A DNA stretch of 6,033 nt from an uncultured Verrucomicrobiales bacterium (lineage in GTDB: Bacteria; Verrucomicrobiota; Verrucomicrobiia; Verrucomicrobiales; DEV007), in contig CALCSP010000502.1 of the NCBI GenBank assembly GCA_937893785.1, positions 1 to 6,033 on the forward strand, written 5' to 3'. Both the position numbers and the translations under genes were made by a program. Shown piece by piece: positions 1-4,927 of the stretch (within the stretch, counting starts at the first letter, position 1; each line of letters opens with the position of its first letter). The notes under the pieces are model-generated. The model saw only the letters and a program-made list of their open reading frames with translations, was not told where the DNA came from and did no database searches.

Positions 1-124
1 CCCTGCTATTGAGCAATGAAACCCAAGCCGCAACTCCGAATGTGCCAATCGTCATGACGACCAACCCCATTAATATGGCGCTGCCTGACGACGCGAAGCG
101 TTTATTGCCTGTGGAATGATTCAT
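1..124 (-). CDS. PilX/GspK-like minor prepilin, N-terminal part (runs off left edge)
   Basis: Only the first 41 codons are present; the frame is open to the window edge. The start is ATG at 124-122, preceded by GAGG (136-133) with 8-base spacing. It lies 10 bases after the stop of the upstream prepilin, so the two are probably co-translated. The peptide begins MNHSTGNKRFASSG, followed by one hydrophobic helix (about residues 15-38, SAILMGLVVM...). Seen: a short basic/polar leader, a Gly before the helix, and no Glu at position +5 after that Gly. Known: PilX and GspK proteins have this type of N-terminus (leader-G, then a small residue, no Glu5) and sit at the tip of T4P or T2SS pseudopili, next to PilW/GspJ. 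The place directly after a GspJ/PilW-size prepilin fits. It could instead be a simple membrane-anchored protein of unknown role; the missing C-terminal domain would decide. Confidence 0.6.
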   Translation of the reverse strand, partial: MNHSTGNKRFASSGSAILMGLVVMTIGTFGVAAWVSLLNSR

Positions 125-132
125 GCTGCAGT

Positions 133-136
133 CCTC
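133..136 (-). promoter_or_regulatory. Ribosome binding site of the PilX/GspK-like gene
   Basis: GAGG lies 8 bases before the ATG at 124. It overlaps the TGA stop (137-135) of the preceding prepilin gene, so a ribosome ending on the prepilin would sit on the next Shine-Dalgarno site. This supports the 124 start and translational coupling of the two genes. Confidence 0.6.
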
Positions 137-1079
137 ACATCGAGGGAAATAGTGGCACGGTAAAAAAGTAGTTAGTTCTTCCGGCCATGGCCGCATAGGA
201 TGGAAGCGGATTGGGCGCACCATCAGGAATACTGGCCGCATATCCGGATTGCGCGTTAGCTCCCTGATTTGCCAGAGTCGGTGAAGCCGGATCTGGCCAC
301 CAAATGAAATAAAACGGCATATCAGCGGCAGTTTTGAAGTTATCTACATCGCCTTCTTCCATCACCATTCGTGAACGCCTCTCATGAAAGACAAACAATG
401 GCCGAAAAGGCACCCCATTTACTCCATTCGGGAAAAAGACATCGTAGTAATCGGTGAGCTCATTCCAAGCATATCGCTTCACGCTGACATAAGTACCGCT
501 TGGGTTGCCTGTTGACTGAATATCAATGTCATAAATAGCACGCACTGCCAAAAATCCTGAGAAGCTACTGGGCTCAAGAATATAGATAGACCCGTTATCA
601 TATGGAGAAGATCCACGCCACCCTTTGTATACTGATGAGCTTTGGCTAAAAACCGATGCCAGATGAACACGAAAAGCCTCCGGAGAATCGAGCGACCGTC
701 CATCCTCCGGAGCCGGTATATACACCGGACGAACAGAGTTTAACCCGCTGCGAGCCAAGCAGTAAACTGCCGAACTGTATGAAACGTCCTCCCAAAACCT
801 ATCACGAAGTAAGTCAGCCGTTGCCGCCCTGCCATAATTTGGAGCATCATAACAGTCCACAAATTCACCGGCAACATTGTAATAATTATTGGCAGCGGCT
901 GCCCCTATCTCAACCGAGGCATAGTTGCTCAGTCGTCTCTGGTTCTTGCCAATTGCACTGAATGCCAATGCAGCCGCTCCCATAACTGATGCGGCAACTG
1001 CTGAGGCAATCATAACCTCAACAAGAGAGAAACCGCCAACCGGGTGCCTCATTCTGAATATCCGGCGGCGCATTCTCAT
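135..1079 (-). CDS. Type IV prepilin, long PilW/GspJ-like minor pilin
   Basis: A 314-residue prepilin. Residues 1-16 form an Arg-rich leader ending in GG; cleavage by prepilin peptidase after Gly16 would leave F17-S-L-V-E21, with Phe at +1 and Glu at +5, followed by a hydrophobic helix to about residue 44. The body (45-314) is a predicted globular domain rich in aromatics (about 45 Phe/Tyr/Trp in the protein, e.g. YYDVFF and MPFYFIWWPDP). Its only cysteines, Cys76 and Cys107, could form a disulfide. At over 300 residues it is about twice the length of a major pilin, which suits a minor pilin of the PilW/GspJ kind; the next gene is PilX/GspK-like. An in-frame TAG lies four to six bases before the 1079 ATG, so the start must be 1079, 1073 or 1052, giving leaders of 16, 14 or 7 residues. 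None has a strong Shine-Dalgarno site. The prepilin call is firm; the minor-pilin subclass is inferred. Confidence 0.85.
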   Translation of the reverse strand: MRMRRRIFRMRHPVGGFSLVEVMIASAVAASVMGAAALAFSAIGKNQRRLSNYASVEIGAAAANNYYNVAGEFVDCYDAPNYGRAATADLLRDRFWEDVSYSSAVYCLARSGLNSVRPVYIPAPEDGRSLDSPEAFRVHLASVFSQSSSVYKGWRGSSPYDNGSIYILEPSSFSGFLAVRAIYDIDIQSTGNPSGTYVSVKRYAWNELTDYYDVFFPNGVNGVPFRPLFVFHERRSRMVMEEGDVDNFKTAADMPFYFIWWPDPASPTLANQGANAQSGYAASIPDGAPNPLPSYAAMAGRTNYFFTVPLFPSM

Positions 1080-1132
1080 TCTCTATTCTCGCGTGCTATT
1101 TCCATCACAACCCAACAACGGGCCGATATCAT
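1076..1132 (-). other. 18-codon reading frame filling the pilP-prepilin gap (possible coupling ORF)
   Basis: The 52-base gap holds an ATG at 1132-1130 that overlaps the TAA stop of the PilP-like gene (TAATG). It opens 18 codons (MISARCWVVMEIARENRE) ending in a TGA (1078-1076) that overlaps the prepilin ATG at 1079 (ATGA). An AGGAG lies just upstream, but with short spacing. The geometry is what is seen. That it carries ribosomes from pilP to the prepilin gene is inference, and a frame this short can arise by chance. No family is recognisable. Confidence 0.25.
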
Positions 1133-1719
1133 TACTCCTGTTCAACTTCTTCCGTTTTCGCGTATACCAGTTTCTCCACAACACCGGAACCGTCTCTGGA
1201 GGCCGTTGGCAACAGGACACCCACCTTAGGCTCAAGTTCAATCTCCAAAGTTATTTTGCGAGGTTTGGCGGCTTCCTCATCGGCGACCCAGGTGATCTCG
1301 ACCAGTTCAGGAGTAATCTTGGTCACCCGAAGGTCATCAGATTGCCCTGGTATCAAGCGCGGCACTAGCTTTCCTTCGCTTAAGATCATGCTTCCCAACT
1401 GAGCCTTATAGCCATTATTTCCCTTGGCAATTCCGGATACTGAAAATGACTCGAGAGCCATCCTGATTCTTGAATCCTCGCTCTGACTATCATCAGCTGG
1501 AATTCCTTTCTCGCCTTTGGCCCGGTCTGCAAAAGGGTTCCTCTCTGCCTGCTTAAGCACAAAACCTTTCAGCATTTGCTCTTTTTCGTTCGGCAAAACG
1601 CCGGCCTCTTCAACGGACTGGATCACCGGAGCATTAATGGGATCAGAAGCATCTCCTGCAATAACACTCCCGGCACTAATGATTACAGCAATCAAAGATA
1701 TACTTGTTCGGATTTTCAT
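1132..1719 (-). CDS. PilP/GspC-like exported alignment protein
   Basis: A 195-residue protein with a clear N-terminal export signal: MKIR, then a hydrophobic stretch (about residues 5-20), with a good signal peptidase I site after Ala21 (VIA|GD). Residues 22-80 are polar and probably flexible, and include an NPF at 61-63 like the short (N/D)PF linker motif often seen before PilP homology domains. Residues about 84-147 read as a small beta domain: ALESFSVSGIAK, then a Gly-Tyr turn, KAQLGSMILSEGKLVP, then a second half ending in LRVTKITPELVEITWV. This matches the general pattern of PilP/GspC homology-region domains, which bridge the PilNO platform to the secretin. Proteobacterial PilP is a lipoprotein; no lipobox Cys is seen here. 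The gene starts 9 bases after the PilO-like stop with no clear Shine-Dalgarno, so coupling is likely. The family call rests on topology, motif pattern and position. Confidence 0.6.
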   Translation of the reverse strand: MKIRTSISLIAVIISAGSVIAGDASDPINAPVIQSVEEAGVLPNEKEQMLKGFVLKQAERNPFADRAKGEKGIPADDSQSEDSRIRMALESFSVSGIAKGNNGYKAQLGSMILSEGKLVPRLIPGQSDDLRVTKITPELVEITWVADEEAAKPRKITLEIELEPKVGVLLPTASRDGSGVVEKLVYAKTEEVEQE

Positions 1720-1728
1720 TGAAACTAA

Positions 1729-2289
1729 TTAGGTCTTTGATGAGCTCCCCTCAGCATCTTCAACAATGGGAACATCCACAGTAAGCTCCATCTTGATATC
1801 GTTGCCTGACTGCCCCTTGGACAACCTGCAACTCGAAACTCTGATGGCCGGCATTGATCCTTCGAGATTACCAAGCCAGTTCAAGGTCTTAATGTAGTCA
1901 TCCTCAAATACCAGACGTGCCTGCAGTTTCTTGGTAATAGTACCGTCCTTGTCCTGATCAATGGTTTCAAACCCCTGCGACAAGGTAATGATGTCATCCT
2001 GTTTGATCCGCAAATTGATCAAGGCCTCACCAAACTGTGGATTTCGTGTCTGCTTGAAGTGAGGTTCCCACTGCGAAAGATATTCGCGAATGGCTTTGGT
2101 TTTTTCCCGTAAGATAATAAAACTTCTTTGTTGGGCATTACAACCAAACACCGCACTGTCATAAGCAGCTTTAGCCGCCTGCTCTTCATCCTTAGCAAGC
2201 TTAAGCTTGTTATGAAACCCCATCGTGGCATAAGCCATACCGACAATGGCCATTCCCAGCACCGTGCATGCCATATGCTTATTATTCAT
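1729..2289 (-). CDS. PilO/GspM-like inner-membrane platform protein
   Basis: A 186-residue bitopic membrane protein: short N-terminus, one membrane helix (about residues 7-24), then a helical, probably coiled-coil stretch (26-85) and a C-terminal alpha/beta domain (about 100-176). The end, ARLVFEDDYIKTLNWLGNLE followed by PAIRV and later MELTVDVPI, has the PilO/GspM layout: a strand, a helix carrying a conserved Trp-Leu, and a final strand ending in VP. PilO pairs with PilN in the periplasm to form the T4P alignment platform. The ATG overlaps the end of the PilN-like gene by 8 bases and has no Shine-Dalgarno of its own, so it is probably translated by coupling. Odd feature: residues 111-118 read DQDKDGTI, an EF-hand-like Asp-rich loop just before the C-terminal domain. 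The family call is inferred from topology, order and the C-terminal pattern. Confidence 0.6.
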   Translation of the reverse strand: MNNKHMACTVLGMAIVGMAYATMGFHNKLKLAKDEEQAAKAAYDSAVFGCNAQQRSFIILREKTKAIREYLSQWEPHFKQTRNPQFGEALINLRIKQDDIITLSQGFETIDQDKDGTITKKLQARLVFEDDYIKTLNWLGNLEGSMPAIRVSSCRLSKGQSGNDIKMELTVDVPIVEDAEGSSSKT

Positions 2290-2878
2290 CGTTTGCAGTA
2301 AGGTTAAGTGGTTCTTTGTTGCTGTTTTGCCAGATCAGGGTTGCATGGTAATCAAGCGAGCCTTCCTTGCCGGCGGTTTGATTGGCCGAATAAGAACGAT
2401 AACCGAGAGAATTAACCGCTTCGAGAGTCGCATCGAGTTGCTTCTGACCGCCGTTATCAAACTTGAATCCCAGTTTGATCTGTTTGGGATTTTCAGACTC
2501 TCTCAAAAGGGAGAGCTCAGCTATCGAGCTCTTTACATCCATGCTACGGGCAATGGAAACGGCAAGTGGCTGGATCTGACGCGAACCTTCCACCCAGTCC
2601 CTGACGTCATTCGCCCGGCGCTCCTCACCCTTGATATCGTCGATTTTGGCAACAATTTCCTTCTGTTTCGCGGATTCCTCAGCAACCTTGAGTTTCCACT
2701 CTTCAGTAGCTTGCTCGGAATTACGCATCTGGAAAAAGAAGAGAGCGTTCAGCGCAATAGCACCTAGTACTGTAAACACAAAAACAATCGGAAGCAGAAC
2801 CAGAATTCTTGGAAGAGGCTGACCAATATCTGGGCGGTCAGTCTTGAGGTCATGGCAGGTTTGAAATTGATTTTCCAT
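2282..2878 (-). CDS. PilN-like inner-membrane platform protein
   Basis: A 198-residue protein with a 24-residue cytoplasmic tail, one strong membrane helix (about 25-50, ILVLLPIVFVFTVLGAIALN...), a charged helical stretch likely to form a coiled coil (about 52-93), and a periplasmic domain (about 100-185). In that domain a helix (LAVSIARSM), strands (KSSIAELSLL; QIKLGFKF) and a second helix (QLDATLEAVNSL) suggest the ferredoxin-like fold of PilN/GspL. The place between a PilM-position and a PilO-like gene supports the call. The usual PilN N-terminal motif that docks into PilM (I-N-L-L-P) is not present; the tail reads MENQFQTCHDLKTDRP. It starts 3 bases after the PilM-position stop with a strong AAGGAG. 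It could equally be called the periplasmic half of a split GspL. Sequence similarity alone would probably not name it. Confidence 0.6.
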   Translation of the reverse strand: MENQFQTCHDLKTDRPDIGQPLPRILVLLPIVFVFTVLGAIALNALFFFQMRNSEQATEEWKLKVAEESAKQKEIVAKIDDIKGEERRANDVRDWVEGSRQIQPLAVSIARSMDVKSSIAELSLLRESENPKQIKLGFKFDNGGQKQLDATLEAVNSLGYRSYSANQTAGKEGSLDYHATLIWQNSNKEPLNLTANDE

Positions 2879-2881
2879 GGT

Positions 2882-3775
2882 TTATTTCTCCTTAAGCAAT
2901 GACCACAATCCGTCTTTCCTGCTAATGTCACTGATAACCGTTCCCGTCGCACCGGAGGCGACCATATCTTTAATTGCCGCCCCTTCCTGATCGGACACAA
3001 AGACGACCTGCGATCCGGTCCCGGCATTCTCTACCAGCGGCATGATGATATTACGCGCAGGCTCAAGGTCATCAGGTGTATATAAGCTACTGCGAGAACG
3101 CAATTCCACCCAGCGCTCCTCATCAGCTGTCATAACGCAGACTGATCCCTCGCAGCAGGCAATGACAATGACCTTTCCCAGAGACTCCTCGTGCTTACCC
3201 TTAAGGTAATCAGCTCTAGCTAAGAGCATCTGGTCGACTGCATCACTAAACATTCCATAAAGGCCACAGCATATCCTCCCTATTTTCAGTCCACCGCTGT
3301 TAAAGATCGACTCAATCTGCTTGATATACTCCTCATCTACAGCCAGAAGAGCACTACTGTTGGACTCAGGATTATGCTTCACTGCATACCTTTTGCCACG
3401 CTCAGCCTTGGATCCGAGTGCAGCCTTTGGATTCACCCTGATCTGTTCCTCTGCTCCCTTTTTCCGTGTCAGGTTGGTTTCCAAGCTGATGACAAAACGA
3501 TGATTAACAGAAACAGCGCACCATCCATCATCAGTTAACCCTTTCCATTCCTCAGCCATGTCGCCAACTACCTCCTTTAACTCTCCACCTAGTGCTCCTT
3601 GTTCTCCCATAGCTCCACCCCTGTCCAGTGCCTGCCAACTCACACCATCACGGTTTAAGTTAACCAAAAGCGATCTTCGTTTCGGAAAACGTCGATCCCA
3701 GCTCACTGTGCTGTCATCAGGCTCTGGCCTGAAAGACGCAAAAGTCAGAATGTCTTTGATATCCTGGAGTTTCAT
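2882..3775 (-). CDS. Divergent PilM / cytoplasmic GspL-position protein
   Basis: A 297-residue soluble protein with no signal peptide or membrane helix. It is joined to pilT by an ATGA overlap and followed after 3 bases by the PilN-like gene, which is exactly the place of PilM. PilM is an actin-like cytoplasmic protein that ties the motor to PilN. The usual actin-like N-terminal signature (V-G-I-D-I-G followed by small residues) is not visible; the protein starts MKLQDIKDILTFASFRPEPD. The C-terminal half does have a plausible PilM/GspL-like alternation: LLAVDEEYIKQIESIFNSGG (143-162) before a strand, VIVIACCEGSVCVMT (202-216) with a following RWVELRSRS, and QVVFVSDQEGAAIKDM (256-271). It has two Cys-Cys pairs (169-170 and 207-208), unusual but of unknown meaning. 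Start: the ATG at 3775 has no Shine-Dalgarno but overlaps the pilT stop. The function is inferred mainly from position. Confidence 0.5.
   Translation of the reverse strand: MKLQDIKDILTFASFRPEPDDSTVSWDRRFPKRRSLLVNLNRDGVSWQALDRGGAMGEQGALGGELKEVVGDMAEEWKGLTDDGWCAVSVNHRFVISLETNLTRKKGAEEQIRVNPKAALGSKAERGKRYAVKHNPESNSSALLAVDEEYIKQIESIFNSGGLKIGRICCGLYGMFSDAVDQMLLARADYLKGKHEESLGKVIVIACCEGSVCVMTADEERWVELRSRSSLYTPDDLEPARNIIMPLVENAGTGSQVVFVSDQEGAAIKDMVASGATGTVISDISRKDGLWSLLKEK
2888..2893 (-). promoter_or_regulatory. Strong ribosome binding site of the PilN-like gene
   Basis: AAGGAG, 9 bases before the ATG at 2878, lies inside the last codons of the upstream gene. It is the best Shine-Dalgarno site in the cluster and fixes the PilN-like start. 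The neighbouring genes start by overlap or with weak sites, so translation may be reset here. Confidence 0.75.
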
Positions 3776-4893
3776 CGAGTTAAAGAAGTTTGCAGTTCTT
3801 GCTCATAAGCGAGGAACTCGGCGATCTCCTGAGAGGTAAAACCGGTAGGTTCTTTGATCGAGGGTCGCCATCCCTCTTGTCTACGACTTGCCATGCTTGC
3901 ATCAAAGCTGCACATGCCGCGCTTGCTTCCAGTTTCAAGCTCCTGGTCAAGTTTCTTGAACTCACCACGCCTTATAAGGTTGGAGACCGAATCGTATTGA
4001 AGCAACATCTCATGGATGGCAAATCTCTTGCCCCTTGTCTCGTCCATGACCAACCGCTGGCAAATAATCATCCTCAGGATATCTGCAAGAGTGCTTTGTG
4101 CACTTTCCAACCTCTCGGAAGGAATCAACTTCAGGAAGCGCTGAACAGTCTGTGAGGCACTTGATGTATGCAGGGTCGCAACCACTACGTGTCCGGTCTC
4201 GGCAGCCTGCAGGGCGATCTCCGCCGTTTCACCATCACGTATCTCCCCCACCATGATGACATCCGGATCCTGACGCAACGATGCACGCAACGCATCCGAA
4301 AAATCATGGTCATCCTGCCCGATTTCCCTCTGAGATATTAAAGAAGGAACACCCGAAGTTGGGTAAAGATACTCAATCGGGTCCTCAAATGTAATGAAAT
4401 GCTCTCGGCGCCGGAGGGCACGGTGCAGGTTCATCGCTGCAATTGTAGTGGTTTTTCCGGAACCAGTTGCCCCGCAAATCAAAAACAGACCGTTCTTTGC
4501 CTGCAAAAAGGATTTTACTGCTGCATGCGGCACCCTGATATCCTCACAGGAAGGAATATCGGTCGGCAACAGGCGCATCACCCAACGATACCGACCACGG
4601 CTCACCATGCGATTTACACGAAAACGGTATTCACCGATCATCATCGCGTAATCAGCGCACCCGGGCTTTACCTCCAGGTTCTCCGGCGGTTGATAGACAA
4701 ATGAATCAAAAACCAGCTCGCCATTGCGACGATAGATCAATGGCTCCCAGCTTGTAATATAGAAATCGGAAACGCCGATACCCTCGGCTAACTGGATTAT
4801 TCTCTGCCCAAGTGGGCTTGTTTCGGTAACTCCCTCCATGTGTGTGGCACGGTATTGGTGTTGTTTTTTAGTATCGGGGTGCACCAACTCCAT
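3772..4893 (-). CDS. pilT: PilT-family type IV pilus retraction ATPase
   Basis: A 373-residue secretion ATPase of the PilT/VirB11 superfamily that hydrolyses ATP as a ring at the pilus base to drive pilin disassembly. Residues about 27-115 form the N-terminal PAS-like domain (VSDFYITSWEPLIYRRNGEL corresponds to the usual ASD-H-P--R--G-L). The catalytic core is complete: Walker A GATGSGKTTT (141-150), Asp box ITFEDPIEYLY (167-177), Walker B DPDVIMVGEIRD (209-220) with catalytic Glu217, and His box TGHVVVATLHTSSA (233-246). After the His box there is no tetracysteine zinc motif, and NLIRRGEFKKLDQELETGSKRGM (305-327) follows the PilT C-terminal pattern; both point to PilT, not PilB/GspE. Walker B reads GEIRD where PilT usually has GEMRD. 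Start is uncertain: Met1 (4893) adds 18 residues beyond the conserved domain; Met19 (ATG at 4839) is an alternative. No pilB or pilC is in the window. Confidence 0.9.
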   Translation of the reverse strand: MELVHPDTKKQHQYRATHMEGVTETSPLGQRIIQLAEGIGVSDFYITSWEPLIYRRNGELVFDSFVYQPPENLEVKPGCADYAMMIGEYRFRVNRMVSRGRYRWVMRLLPTDIPSCEDIRVPHAAVKSFLQAKNGLFLICGATGSGKTTTIAAMNLHRALRRREHFITFEDPIEYLYPTSGVPSLISQREIGQDDHDFSDALRASLRQDPDVIMVGEIRDGETAEIALQAAETGHVVVATLHTSSASQTVQRFLKLIPSERLESAQSTLADILRMIICQRLVMDETRGKRFAIHEMLLQYDSVSNLIRRGEFKKLDQELETGSKRGMCSFDASMASRRQEGWRPSIKEPTGFTSQEIAEFLAYEQELQTSLTR

Positions 4894-4908
4894 TATTGGC
4901 GCACCCCG
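4875..4908 (-). promoter_or_regulatory. 13-bp hairpin enclosing the upstream pilT start codon
   Basis: In the minus-strand transcript, CGGGGUGCGCCAA (4908-4896) pairs with UUGGUGCACCCCG (4887-4875) over 13 bp, with a single G-U wobble. The 8-base loop UAAUGGAG holds the AUG at 4893. The stem spans the end of the 34-base intergenic region and codons 3-7 of pilT. It is not followed by a U run (ACUAAAAAACAAC comes next), so it is not a standard intrinsic terminator. It may control pilT translation, trim the mRNA after the delta-60 gene, or lie in a leader if Met19 is the real start. The structure is seen; its function is inferred. Confidence 0.55.
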
Positions 4909-4927
4909 GATTGAATGATGAAATGTT

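Noticed and set aside
182..193. 12-bp palindrome CGGCCATGGCCG
   Set aside because: Lies inside the prepilin coding region (A-A-M-A-G codons); no sign of a site function.
925..1368. 147-codon open frame on the plus strand across the pilP-prepilin gap
   Set aside because: Antisense to two well-supported genes, with no ribosome site or family pattern.
2196..2209. Perfect 14-bp palindrome CAAGCTTAAGCTTG
   Set aside because: It encodes the K-L-K-L segment of the PilO-like protein in the middle of the gene; repeated AAG-CTT codons explain it.
2512..2532. Inverted repeat AGAGCTC-7-GAGCTCT
   Set aside because: Seven-base stem inside the PilN-like coding region; expected by chance at this scale, no U run.
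2246..2767. 173-codon open frame on the plus strand
   Set aside because: It lies opposite the PilN-like gene, has no recognisable motif and its composition follows the antisense of a real gene; treated as a shadow.
3772..4893. Assignment of the ATPase as PilB or GspE
   Set aside because: No tetracysteine zinc motif, no long N-terminal domain, and a PilT-type C-terminal segment (NLIRRG...LDQELETGSKRGM).
4875..4908. Intrinsic terminator for the delta-60 gene
   Set aside because: The stem is strong, but the bases after it on the minus strand are A-rich, not a U run, and it overlaps pilT coding sequence. Kept as a possible regulatory hairpin only.
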